Source: an uncultured Ferrovum sp. (GTDB taxonomy: Bacteria > Pseudomonadota > Gammaproteobacteria > Burkholderiales > Ferrovaceae). From it: a DNA stretch of 64,000 bases. The stretch spans positions 20,117-84,116 of the forward strand of contig CAIPTD010000161.1 in assembly GCA_903867885.1 (NCBI GenBank). Reading direction: 5' to 3'. The translations under genes were made by a program, and so were the position numbers. Under the pieces are notes generated by a model that was given only the letters and a program-made list of their open reading frames with translations, was not told where the DNA came from and did not search any database. Position 1 is the first letter of the stretch; every line of letters begins with the position of its first letter. Positions 1-8,753 of the stretch are shown here, piece after piece.

Positions 1-179
1 ACAGTAAAGCAATCATTCCAACAGTCCATCTTTGAAAAAAAAGCGCTGGTAATACAATTCGATTGATTCGATTCATGTTTGCCTACCTTGTGCTTGATCA
101 AAACCGAGAGTGTAATGAGCGTTAGGGTGATTTCTCTCTGTCAGCTAAAATGTCTTCTTTTTCTCTACACGAGTCATCC

Positions 180-1886
180 ATGCGCGCCTCCCAGTTTTTT
201 ATTTCTACCCTTAAAGAAGCCCCCGGAGAAGCTGAGCTCATCAGTCACCGCTTGATGCTCAGAGCAGGATTGATTAAGCGTTTAGGAAGTGGTTTGTATA
301 CCTGGATGCCACTAGGGTTAAGGGTTTTACGCAAGGTTGAGGCGATTGTGCGCGAGGAAATGAATCGTGCGGGCGCACTAGAATTATTGATGCCCGCTAT
401 CCAGCCTGCGGAGCTGTGGCAGGAATCAGGCCGCTGGGAAAGGTTTGGCCCGCAGATGCTGAAGATTCATGATCGTCATGAGCGGGAGTTTTGTTTTGGT
501 CCCACCCACGAAGAAGTAATTTGTGATGTGGCTCGAAGAGAGTTGAAAAGTTATCGCCAATTACCCGTAAATTATTATCAAATTCAAACTAAGTTTCGTG
601 ATGAGATTCGTCCCCGTTTTGGTGTGATGCGCGCCCGCGAGTTTTTGATGAAGGATGCCTATTCTTTTCATGAAAACTTTGCTTCGCTTGAAGAAACCTA
701 CAACAGAATGTATGAAACGTATAGCGCAATCTTTACGCGCTTAGGCCTGCGTTTTCGAGCAGTTGCAGCAGATACAGGGGCTATTGGTGGATCGGGTTCG
801 CATGAGTTTCACGTGCTTGCAGATTCAGGCGAAGATGCAATCGCCTTCTGTCCTGATTCGGGGTATGCGGCTAACGTGGAATTGGCCGAAGGCCTGGCTC
901 CAGAAACCCCAAGAGCGGCTGCAATGGCACAGATGGTTAAAGTTTCGACGCCTGGCCAAACTTCTAATGCCGATCTTGCCCAATTCCTGAAGGTGCCAAT
1001 CACTGACACGCTCAAGTCTTTATTGATGATGGATCAAGAGGGGCAAGCCTATATGGTTTTGCTAAGAGGCGATCACGAACTGAATGAAGTGAAAGCTGAG
1101 AAGGTGATAGCAGGTGCACGCTTTGCAAGCGATGCAGAAATTAAAATGCTGTTAGGTGAAGTCAAAGGCTATATCGGTCCTGTGGGGGTTGATCGCACGA
1201 AGATCAAAGTAGTGGCAGACCGCACAGCTGCCGCCATGGCTAATTTTGTATGCGGTGCTAACGAGGCTCCGATGCATCTCACTGGAGTGAACTTTGGTAG
1301 AGATTTTCCAGAGCCCGATCTCATCGCTGATTTGCGTACCGTCGTAGCAGGAGATGCGAGCCCTGATGGAGGAGGCTTATTAGAAATTTGCCGAGGTATT
1401 GAGGTGGGTCATATTTTTCAGCTTCGCACCAAATACTCTGAGGCGATGCAGGTTCAATTTCTAGATCGTGAAGGCAAATCGCAACCCGCAGAAATGGGGT
1501 GTTATGGCATTGGGGTGAGCCGCGTGGTCGCTGCCGCAATCGAACAAAACCATGATGAGCATGGGATCATTTTTCCTCATGCCTTTGCACCGTTTACAGT
1601 GGCCATCATCCCTATGGGCTATAGCCGCAATGAAGCAGTTAAGGAAGCAGCGGATGCCTTATATCAAGATCTCACTGAGGCTGGTTTTGATGTTTTGCTT
1701 GATGATAGGGATGAGCGTCCGGGCGTCTTGTTAGCCGATCAAGAACTGATTGGGATTCCTTATCGCTTTGTGATCGGTGATCGTGGCTTAAAAGAGGGCT
1801 TGATCGAATTCCAAGGGCGTCGCGACTCTGAAGCCCGCAAACTCCCTATTCAAGAGGCGGTGGATACCCTCAAAGCACGCATGTGA
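180..1886 (+). CDS. proS: prolyl-tRNA synthetase (start 180 preferred over 150)
   Basis: Full-length [49 protein letters not shown] is typical bacterial ProS with class II aaRS motifs. Confidence 0.97.
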   Translation: MRASQFFISTLKEAPGEAELISHRLMLRAGLIKRLGSGLYTWMPLGLRVLRKVEAIVREEMNRAGALELLMPAIQPAELWQESGRWERFGPQMLKIHDRHEREFCFGPTHEEVICDVARRELKSYRQLPVNYYQIQTKFRDEIRPRFGVMRAREFLMKDAYSFHENFASLEETYNRMYETYSAIFTRLGLRFRAVAADTGAIGGSGSHEFHVLADSGEDAIAFCPDSGYAANVELAEGLAPETPRAAAMAQMVKVSTPGQTSNADLAQFLKVPITDTLKSLLMMDQEGQAYMVLLRGDHELNEVKAEKVIAGARFASDAEIKMLLGEVKGYIGPVGVDRTKIKVVADRTAAAMANFVCGANEAPMHLTGVNFGRDFPEPDLIADLRTVVAGDASPDGGGLLEICRGIEVGHIFQLRTKYSEAMQVQFLDREGKSQPAEMGCYGIGVSRVVAAAIEQNHDEHGIIFPHAFAPFTVAIIPMGYSRNEAVKEAADALYQDLTEAGFDVLLDDRDERPGVLLADQELIGIPYRFVIGDRGLKEGLIEFQGRRDSEARKLPIQEAVDTLKARM

Positions 1887-1951
1887 TTTGAGATCAGGGG
1901 AGGTGTGGCGAGATTAAAGTGGGACTTTAAACTTCTGTTGAGGGATGAAAG

Positions 1952-2338
1952 ATGGTAAATATTCTTCCGATCTTTGCGATTTCATTAGGCGCCTCGCTTG
2001 GGGCCTTACTGCGCTGGTGCTTTAGTCAAAATTTTAACCCTGTTATTGCAAGCCTGCCTCTTGGAACTCTAACTTCAAATCTGGTGGGTGGCTATCTAAT
2101 CGGGCTGTCTGTTTCATGGCTGGGCGCGCATCCTGAGTTTCCTCCAGAAGCAAGGCTGTTGATCGTGACGGGTTTCTTAGGGGGGCTCACCACGTTTTCT
2201 TCCTATTCAGCCGAGGTGGTTACCCTCATGTCTGATGGCCGCTATGCATGGGCGTTAGCGTGTGCCTCGGTGCATCTTATTGGCTCGTTTGCTCTGACGG
2301 CTTTAGGAATGGCAACGTATCGTTGGATGGTGCACTGA
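1952..2338 (+). CDS. crcB: CrcB/Fluc family fluoride exporter
   Basis: 128 aa, GASLGALLRW...GTLTSNLVGGYLIG...GFLGGLTTFSSYSAE motifs. Confidence 0.93.
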   Translation: MVNILPIFAISLGASLGALLRWCFSQNFNPVIASLPLGTLTSNLVGGYLIGLSVSWLGAHPEFPPEARLLIVTGFLGGLTTFSSYSAEVVTLMSDGRYAWALACASVHLIGSFALTALGMATYRWMVH

Positions 2339-2343
2339 TCCAA

Positions 2344-3030
2344 TCAAAACTCGTATTCAACTTGAAGCCTAAAAGTATTTTTAGGGGAGCCTTCGCTTAA
2401 TCCCATGAGCCAAGCAGCGTTGTAACGAATTTTTTCTGCATCACCTAAGTGAAATACTCCAAAAACTGCTGGCCCAAGGGTGTTGGCTTGTTGCGTAACA
2501 GGGGACCAATGGGTGGCATCCCCGAGTTGACCCAATGCTTGAATGCCTGGCTCAAAAAGTGGGCCTAGCCGATACTTCAGTTGAAATTGATAGCCCAATT
2601 GAGGGACTACATCCTGATCGGCTTTGATGCTTCGCGTCAGTTTTAAGTTGGCATTGATTTGCCAGCGCTCTATTTTGGTTTGAAATAGGGGGCTAACACT
2701 GATCTCGTAGCCGTCTGTCCTATCTTTGGGCCGCTCGATTTCCGTGACTAAACCGAGATCAAAGGGGTACTCTCCGGGCTCGGTAAACACGAAACGGTTT
2801 TCCCATTCAATGGCATCGAAATGCTGTCCATGGGCCAAATTTTGTTCCCACTTGGTATAGATTTCGGTGAACCAGTGCGCGTTTACCCCTAGGCCAAAAC
2901 CCACGCTACTTGAGGATTTTTGATCATCTGGTGGGCGAAGTTGTGCGCGACCATATTTGAAATCGATCTCACGCTCACCCGCTTCGATAACAGGAACGTT
3001 GACATAGTCTGAGGGTGAGATAAAAACCAT
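2344..3030 (-). CDS. outer-membrane beta-barrel-like protein lacking an N-terminal signal peptide
   Basis: Alternating beta-strand pattern, C-terminal ...FRLQVEYEF; N-terminus MVFISPSDYVNVPVIEAGEREIDF has no signal peptide; ATG lies 3 nt after the upstream TAG, in the same frame. Confidence 0.7.
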   Translation of the reverse strand: MVFISPSDYVNVPVIEAGEREIDFKYGRAQLRPPDDQKSSSSVGFGLGVNAHWFTEIYTKWEQNLAHGQHFDAIEWENRFVFTEPGEYPFDLGLVTEIERPKDRTDGYEISVSPLFQTKIERWQINANLKLTRSIKADQDVVPQLGYQFQLKYRLGPLFEPGIQALGQLGDATHWSPVTQQANTLGPAVFGVFHLGDAEKIRYNAAWLMGLSEGSPKNTFRLQVEYEF

Positions 3031-3033
3031 GAT

Positions 3034-3405
3034 CTATTCCACCACCAACACGCCTTGGGCGGTTTTACGGTGAAAGTCACCAAAGAAGGGGTAACGCCCC
3101 GGTTTCATGGGGCCAAGCTTGATGGTCCCCGTTTCTTTGGCTTTGATACGTTGTTCACGGTCGAAGTCATAGCTTTCAAATTCTTCGGTTGAATCATCAT
3201 TATTTGTTACGGCAATTGCCAAAGGTTTTCCTGCGGGCGCATGCAATTCGGTTGGGGAAAAACGATGATCTTGAATCGTGATTTTAAGCACCACGGGCTC
3301 TTGCGCCAGATTGGGCTCTTCTAGGGCATAAGAAGCTGCTGAATGCAGCAAGATAAAGGTTAAGGCTGAACACAGCACTATCGAACGTAATGACAATGAA
3401 AACAT
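3034..3405 (-). CDS. periplasmic cupredoxin-domain protein (EfeO/P19-associated type)
   Basis: Signal peptide plus VLKITIQDHRFSPTELHAPAGKPLAIAVTNNDDSTEEFES...GRYPFFGDFH cupredoxin_1-like pattern. Confidence 0.8.
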   Translation of the reverse strand: MFSLSLRSIVLCSALTFILLHSAASYALEEPNLAQEPVVLKITIQDHRFSPTELHAPAGKPLAIAVTNNDDSTEEFESYDFDREQRIKAKETGTIKLGPMKPGRYPFFGDFHRKTAQGVLVVE

Positions 3406-3437
3406 TTAGATTTCCTTAATGCATACCGGAATATAAA

Positions 3438-3452
3438 TGATAATCGTTCTCA
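3438..3452 (-). promoter_or_regulatory. putative Fur box upstream of the cupredoxin gene
   Basis: TGATAATCGTTCTCA matches the 7-1-7 Fur motif TGATAATnATTATCA at 12 of 14 specified positions; ~33 bp upstream of the start codon. Confidence 0.7.
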
Positions 3453-3497
3453 TTACTATTTGCAAATAATTGGATTGGGCGAAAAAAATGCCTAACT

Positions 3498-3980
3498 CTA
3501 ATCTGTGGCTTTTGCCGACAGGAATAACAGCAGCGGGTTATCCGGTGACGCATTGAAGCCAAAGCGCCTGTAGTACGCTGCGGCCTGTGCATCAATCGCG
3601 TCGACAAATAGTCCAATCCCTCCCGCCTCGGTGTAGACACGCCGCGCCCTCGTTATGGCATCAATCAGCAGCAGTTCCCCCAGCCTGTTGCCCTGATATT
3701 GCTTGTCGATGGCCAAGCGACCCAACCGGACACCCGGTATACGGCGCGGCAGTTTTTTGCGCCACGCTTGCGGCAGATGCTGGTTCTCCAACTCAGCCAG
3801 CGTCAAAGCGTAATAACCACAGACAAGGGTGGGCGCTTCATCCCGAATGGCGACGAAGCTTTTCGACAACCCCTTGTCCTGATGCTGACGTGCGACCTGC
3901 TGCAGCCAATTATTCAGTTCTAGGCGGCCGCAGTCGAACGCCTGCCGGTCATGGTTCCCAGCTAAAGGAAGTACCAGCAC
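3498..3980 (-). CDS. GNAT N-acetyltransferase, TacT/AtaT-like toxin
   Basis: 160 aa GNAT fold (VRLGRLAIDKQYQGNRLGELLLIDA..., YYRRFGF); overlaps the upstream DUF1778 gene. Confidence 0.85.
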   Translation of the reverse strand: MLVLPLAGNHDRQAFDCGRLELNNWLQQVARQHQDKGLSKSFVAIRDEAPTLVCGYYALTLAELENQHLPQAWRKKLPRRIPGVRLGRLAIDKQYQGNRLGELLLIDAITRARRVYTEAGGIGLFVDAIDAQAAAYYRRFGFNASPDNPLLLFLSAKATD

Positions 3981-4263
3981 CGTCTCGCTTAGCCTTCTGG
4001 TAACGCTTCAGGGCAGCCTTCAGTTTTGCGTTCGGCTTGGGTGGGTTTTCCATCAAGTCGAGCAACCAATTCCAGTCACGTGAGGACAAGCGGATCATCT
4101 CTTCCCGATGAATAACTTCCTGGGCCTCTTTCAGGGCAGCCTGCACCAGAAACTGATTGACGGTGGCACCGGTGAGTTCAGCAGCACGGCACAGCGTTTC
4201 ATAAACCTCATGAGGCACTCGAGCGCCAATGCGGTCCTGCTTGGCAATGGTGATTCCCATCAT
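3949..4263 (-). CDS. DUF1778-family (TacA-like) antitoxin
   Basis: ARVPHEVYETLCRAAELTGATVNQFLVQAALKEAQEVI RHH-type N-terminus; GGAGGTG upstream of ATGATG at 4263/4260; 32-bp overlap with the toxin ORF. Confidence 0.85.
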   Translation of the reverse strand: MMGITIAKQDRIGARVPHEVYETLCRAAELTGATVNQFLVQAALKEAQEVIHREEMIRLSSRDWNWLLDLMENPPKPNAKLKAALKRYQKAKRDGAGTSFSWEP

Positions 4264-4452
4264 CACCTCCTTCGTTGATTTGATTGGCCAATATATCACT
4301 GTCGCCAAAATGGCGCCAAATTTAACAGCTCAATGTGAATAGCTCATTCCCTGCAACTGAAGATGGGATTCATGATGTTCACGCAGTTCTGGGGGTCAGT
4401 TCAAACCATGGGCGGTTCAGTTTGTTCCAACCCCCCTCATTGTTTTTTACCC

Positions 4453-4490
4453 AAAAAAAATCCTGGGCTGCGTTAACAGCCCAGGATTTT
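4453..4490 (-). terminator. intrinsic terminator of rhlE
   Basis: TCCTGGGCTG/CAGCCCAGGA hairpin (4461-4486) followed by a T tract when read on the minus strand. Confidence 0.85.
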
Positions 4491-4505
4491 CAGGTTTAAA
4501 GTGGC

Positions 4506-6146
4506 TTAGCGGCCGGAATCGCGACGGGCTCCACTTCTGAAGCCTGCACCTGCTCCTGCTGATCGTGCCGCGCCAGCTGGACGGCCTGAACCCCCAGGGC
4601 GCCCAGAACCTGCAGGGCGGTCACTACCAAAACCCGAGCCGCCGGGACGACCAGAGCCCGCTGGGCGGTCGCCACCAAAACCGGATGGACCATTGGGACG
4701 GCCAGTACTGGCTGAGCGTGAAGGTCTGGCAACACCAGCACCTGCATTGAAGCCGCTAGTAAAGCCATCATTACCGGGGCGAGCACCACCCGCACCTGCA
4801 GGGCGACCAGCGCCTGCCGAGCGCGGAGGTCTGCCTGCACCATTACCAGCGCTGAAGCCGTTACCCGCATTAAAACCACCGCCGCTCCCAGCGCGCGCAC
4901 CCCCCGCACCACCGGGACGACCAGAACGGCCGCCAGGAGGGCCGCGACGATCGCTGCTGGGTCGGCTTGACCGCTGCTCGCTGCGCTGAGGCTCTAAACC
5001 TGCCACCACTCCCACCGTCATGGGTTGATTGGTATAGCGTTCAATCGCACGAATTTTGACGCGCTCACGATGCTCCGCCAAGGTCACCGCAACACCTGAA
5101 CGGCCTGCACGACCGGTACGACCAATGCGGTGCACATAGTCTTCTGCTTTCATGGGTAAACCGAAATTGATCACGTGGCTAATGGTTGGCACATCAATTC
5201 CGCGGGCAGCGACATCGGTGGCGACCAAGATTTTGATCTGGCCCTTACGCAAAGAATCTAAACGACGATTACGTAAGGCTTGGGGCATCGCACCATGTAA
5301 GGCATTGGCTTGAAAACCACGCGCACGCAATTCATCAGCAATGGCTTCGCTTTCTACTTGGGTGCTGGCAAATACCACTGCCTGATCCAAGGTGACATCA
5401 GATAACCAATGATCGAGCAAACGACGTTTGTGATCTGGGCTATCAGCCCAATGCAAGGTTTGAGCGATATGGTCATGGCGATCATGGGCGGTGGCCAACT
5501 CGATACGAACTGGATCAACCATCATGCCTGAGGCCAACTGCATAATGCGAGGCGCAAAAGTAGCCGAGAACATCAAGGTTTGTTGGCGCTGTGCACTGCG
5601 CTCATCAATCAATTGCAAGTCATCCGCAAAACCGAGATCCAACATACGATCGGCTTCATCGACAATCAAGCAACGCACTTGATCCAAACGAATGGAACGG
5701 CTCTGACAAAGGTCAAGCAAACGACCAGGAGTAGCAACCACAAGTGCGGCGCCTTTTAAGGAAGCGATCTGCTTACCATAAGGCATGCCACCCATGATGG
5801 TGGCAATACGCACACCGCGGGTACCTTTGATCAATTCAATGGCATCAGCGGCAACCTGCTGAGCCAATTCGCGGGTGGGGCACAGCACCACAACAAAGGG
5901 TGAAGCGACCTTCTGAGGGGCGCTCATGGTTTGTGCCTCAGCCAACAAACCTTCTAGGGCGGGCAGTAAATAGGCGGCAGTTTTACCGCTACCGGTCTGG
6001 CTGCTCACCATCAAATCTAAACCCTGCAAAGCATTAGGAATCACTTCTGCTTGAACAGGCGTAGGGGTGGTGTAACCCAGGCGAGCAACAGCCTGGAGTA
6101 GGGGGGTACAAAGGGGTAATGAATCAAAAGACAAAGACGTAGTCAT
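4506..6146 (-). CDS. rhlE: DEAD-box RNA helicase RhlE-like with a long Gly/Arg/Ala/Pro-rich C-terminal tail
   Basis: Motifs SQTGSGKTAAY, PTRELAQQV, VDEADRMLD, MFSATF, HRIGRTGRAGRSG; ~150-aa low-complexity C-terminus. Confidence 0.92.
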   Translation of the reverse strand: MTTSLSFDSLPLCTPLLQAVARLGYTTPTPVQAEVIPNALQGLDLMVSSQTGSGKTAAYLLPALEGLLAEAQTMSAPQKVASPFVVVLCPTRELAQQVAADAIELIKGTRGVRIATIMGGMPYGKQIASLKGAALVVATPGRLLDLCQSRSIRLDQVRCLIVDEADRMLDLGFADDLQLIDERSAQRQQTLMFSATFAPRIMQLASGMMVDPVRIELATAHDRHDHIAQTLHWADSPDHKRRLLDHWLSDVTLDQAVVFASTQVESEAIADELRARGFQANALHGAMPQALRNRRLDSLRKGQIKILVATDVAARGIDVPTISHVINFGLPMKAEDYVHRIGRTGRAGRSGVAVTLAEHRERVKIRAIERYTNQPMTVGVVAGLEPQRSEQRSSRPSSDRRGPPGGRSGRPGGAGGARAGSGGGFNAGNGFSAGNGAGRPPRSAGAGRPAGAGGARPGNDGFTSGFNAGAGVARPSRSASTGRPNGPSGFGGDRPAGSGRPGGSGFGSDRPAGSGRPGGSGRPAGAARSAGAGAGFRSGARRDSGR

Positions 6147-6389
6147 GGCTTAGCCCTTAAAGGGCTCTCCTATCGGACGAGTCCGCAGCGTCATTGCTGC
6201 GGGCATTGTTAACCACCATTCGGTCACCTGACCAAAGGCAGTGTTCACAAATCACATCGTCCGACAGGAAACGGAGTGTTAGCGCACCGAATAAACTGGC
6301 GCCGATCACTGCGATGTCAGCCATTAAGTCTGGCTGCGGGGCTTTAACATACTTCGATAAAACCCAAAACTGCTGGAAGATGCAAGGCT

Positions 6390-6466
6390 TGGTCGGGGTG
6401 AGAGGATTCGAACCTCCGGCCTCCACGTCCCGAACGTGGCGCACTACCAGGCTGTGCTACACCCCG
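6390..6466 (-). tRNA. tRNA-Pro (anticodon CGG)
   Basis: Reverse complement CGGGGTGTAGCACAGCCTGGTAGTGCGCCACGTTCGGGACGTGGAGGCCGGAGGTTCGAATCCTCTCACCCCGACCA folds as a cloverleaf; loop TTCGGGA. Confidence 0.96.
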
Positions 6467-6779
6467 TTTCACCAGGACACTTAATCCCAGCGAAGCCCTC
6501 GAGTATAGCATGTTTATGTTCCTAAACGCTTTTGCTACCAGTTTGGTAGATAATGTGTGGGGCCAATTTGTAAGGACGGAGAGTTAAACCTTGTGATGAT
6601 GATTGTTTATCATCACTCAAAATTTACGTCTTTTTTGATTCCGCGGGGTGCCTATTTGCCCATTAAACTCAGTATATAAAGTGCATTGTCAACGCTATAT
6701 GATCTGGGCGATATCAAAGTTTCTTTCATTGTTGAAGCCAATCAACATCCCCCAACCCACAAGTATTGGGCTCATTGAA

Positions 6780-8141
6780 ATGCGCCATCTGAAAATAAGT
6801 GTTGTCTGGATCGCCTGCATACTCGGGCTTGGTGCCCAAACAGGATGGGCAGAGAGCCTTGTTTTGGAACCGGAAAAAAGCATTGCCTTGCCTCCCGTCA
6901 CCATAGATGATCAAGGTTGGAATGTTCACGGGCAATTCACATTTGTGAATCAGTGGCACCAAAACTTTATCGGTGGTGCGCTACCCGATGGGCAAAATAG
7001 TCTGCAACGCCGCAGTGCTAGCGCTGAAACTGCAGATTTCACGCTATTTTTTGGGGTGAACCTTTGGAATGGCGCTGCGCTTTACTTTAATCCTGAAATT
7101 GATCAGGGTTTTGGTCTATCTAATACTTTGGGCTTAGGCGGGTATTCAAGTGCTGAAGCTTACAAAGTTGGTGCAAATACGCCTTATTATCGTGATCCAC
7201 GCGCCTTTATTCGATACACCCTCAATTTAGGCGGGCAGTCAAACAATCTTCATGACCAGCCTAATCAACTTAAAGGATCAATCACTGAAAATAACCTTGT
7301 AGTCACGTTTGGAAAATTTTCGGTAGTGGATGTTTTTGATATCAATACGTATGCCCATGACCCTAAACTTGACTTTCTGAACTGGGCTGGCGTGGATGCA
7401 GGGGCATTCGACTATGCTGCCGATGCTTGGGGCTATACCTATGGTCTAGCCTTGGAGTGGACACAAGATGATTGGACATGGCGCAATGGATTCTTTGATT
7501 TATCCACTTATCCCAATAGTGAAAACATTGATCAGGGATTGAAGCAATATCAGCTCGTAACAGAATTTGAAAAACGTCATGAGCTTTGGGATCAACCTGG
7601 AAAATTGAAGTTATTAGTGTTTGCAAACCGCGGAAAAATGGCGAGGTATAGTGACGCGGTAGCGCAGTCCCCCAGCGATCCTGACTTGGCTAAAGTGCGC
7701 AAACTCAATTGGAAAGCGGGTATAGCTGTGAACCTTGAGCAGCAAATGAATTCCAGTTTAGCCCTCTTTGGCAGAGCCAGCATCAATGATGGCAGCAAAG
7801 AGACCTACGAGTTCACTGATATCAATCAGTCACTCAGTTTGGGCTTGTCCATCAAGGGAAGCTTATGGAATCGTCCTCAGGATACCTTGGGGGCCCAGAT
7901 TATTGTCAATGGCCTATCTGGCCAAGCAAAAGATTACTACGCTGCTGGTGGATTGGGGTTGCTGGTAGGGGATGGGTATCTTAAGTACGATTTGGAAAAA
8001 ATCATCGAGATGTATTATGGCCTGCAACTGATGAATCATTTAGCCCTGAGTTTTGATTTGCAAAATGTAACGCACCCCGCTTACAACATCCTGCGAGGGC
8101 CTGTCACGATTTACGCCGTTCGCTTGCATGCAGACTTTTAA
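6780..8141 (+). CDS. OprB-like carbohydrate-selective porin
   Basis: Signal peptide MRHLKISVVWIACILGLGAQTGWA; NVHGQFTFVNQWHQNF, FTLFFGVNLWNGAALYFNPEIDQGFGLSNTLGLGGY pattern. Confidence 0.82.
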   Translation: MRHLKISVVWIACILGLGAQTGWAESLVLEPEKSIALPPVTIDDQGWNVHGQFTFVNQWHQNFIGGALPDGQNSLQRRSASAETADFTLFFGVNLWNGAALYFNPEIDQGFGLSNTLGLGGYSSAEAYKVGANTPYYRDPRAFIRYTLNLGGQSNNLHDQPNQLKGSITENNLVVTFGKFSVVDVFDINTYAHDPKLDFLNWAGVDAGAFDYAADAWGYTYGLALEWTQDDWTWRNGFFDLSTYPNSENIDQGLKQYQLVTEFEKRHELWDQPGKLKLLVFANRGKMARYSDAVAQSPSDPDLAKVRKLNWKAGIAVNLEQQMNSSLALFGRASINDGSKETYEFTDINQSLSLGLSIKGSLWNRPQDTLGAQIIVNGLSGQAKDYYAAGGLGLLVGDGYLKYDLEKIIEMYYGLQLMNHLALSFDLQNVTHPAYNILRGPVTIYAVRLHADF

Positions 8142-8173
8142 GCTCGCAAAGGTCATCGTGCAGTAATATTAAG

Positions 8174-8199
8174 AGCGCATCAGGTTCATCTGATGCGCT
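8174..8199 (+). terminator. hairpin terminator after the porin gene
   Basis: Perfect 10-bp arms AGCGCATCAG-GTTCAT-CTGATGCGCT. Confidence 0.65.
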
Positions 8200-8215
8200 T
8201 GATGCCTGCATGGTG

Positions 8216-8476
8216 CTAGTAAGTGATCCGGAGAATGCGCATTGCATGGTTTGATCCAACCACTACGGAAGGTGGGAATTGGCGTGGGTGAGACTGAACA
8301 TTGGATGGGTTGCCTACCTGAATGACTTTGGCACCTTTTACTTCAGCATCTTCAAGTAAACTTTGAAGCCGGGTGAAGTGGCGATCAGAAATGATAGATG
8401 AGTAATCTTTGCTGGCAGGCCCCTCTGGGTAGAGATTAGAAACGGCTTGGTGATAAGCTGAGATAAAAGCCTCTAC
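8216..8476 (-). pseudogene. internal fragment of a coniferyl aldehyde dehydrogenase-like gene
   Basis: FISAYHQAVSNLYPEGPASKDYSSIISDRHFTRLQSLLEDAEVKGAKVIQVGNPSN...FPPSVVVGSNHAMRI aligns by eye with the mid/C-terminal part of CalB-type ALDH; no active-site region, ends after LRITY. Confidence 0.75.
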
Positions 8477-8489
8477 TGTAAAAGTAAAT

Positions 8490-8717
8490 TTAGGGGTGAC
8501 TGAGATGTTTCGGGTGGTCTGGAGAATGTTGTTCTGCATAAAGCTGAGCTGCTTGTTCTTGGTGTTTTATGGCATGCATCACATGCCCATACGCCATGTG
8601 AGCTTGATGGGCTGAATCATCATGTTTTCCAGACTGATGAAGCGTATTTGCGAGCTCATGATGACGTGCAGCGGCCTGAAGATGCTGAGCAGCTGAATGA
8701 TGATGATCATGTTTCAT
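8490..8717 (-). CDS. small histidine-rich protein (75 aa, 18 His)
   Basis: MKHDHHHSAAQHLQAAARHHELANTLHQSGKHDDSAHQAHMAYGHVMHAIKHQEQ; clear ORF. Confidence 0.6.
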   Translation of the reverse strand: MKHDHHHSAAQHLQAAARHHELANTLHQSGKHDDSAHQAHMAYGHVMHAIKHQEQAAQLYAEQHSPDHPKHLSHP

Positions 8718-8753
8718 ATCAGTCCCCTTAAGTAAATTGCCATTATTTAAAAC

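Noticed and set aside
1887-1951. Possible fluoride riboswitch before crcB
   Set aside because: No recognisable fluoride riboswitch consensus in the short gap
4693-4989. 98-aa proline-rich ORF on the plus strand
   Set aside because: Antisense of the Gly/Arg-rich rhlE tail; composition is a by-product of GC-rich repeats
6157-6484. ORFs on both strands across the tRNA-Pro gene
   Set aside because: Their outer parts are translations of the tRNA itself (e.g. [25 protein letters not shown])
6593-6616. GTGATGAT-N8-ATCATCAC dyad upstream of the porin as a Fur or Zur box
   Set aside because: Spacing and half-sites do not fit Fur well and it is ~165 bp from the start codon; left as an unassigned inverted repeat
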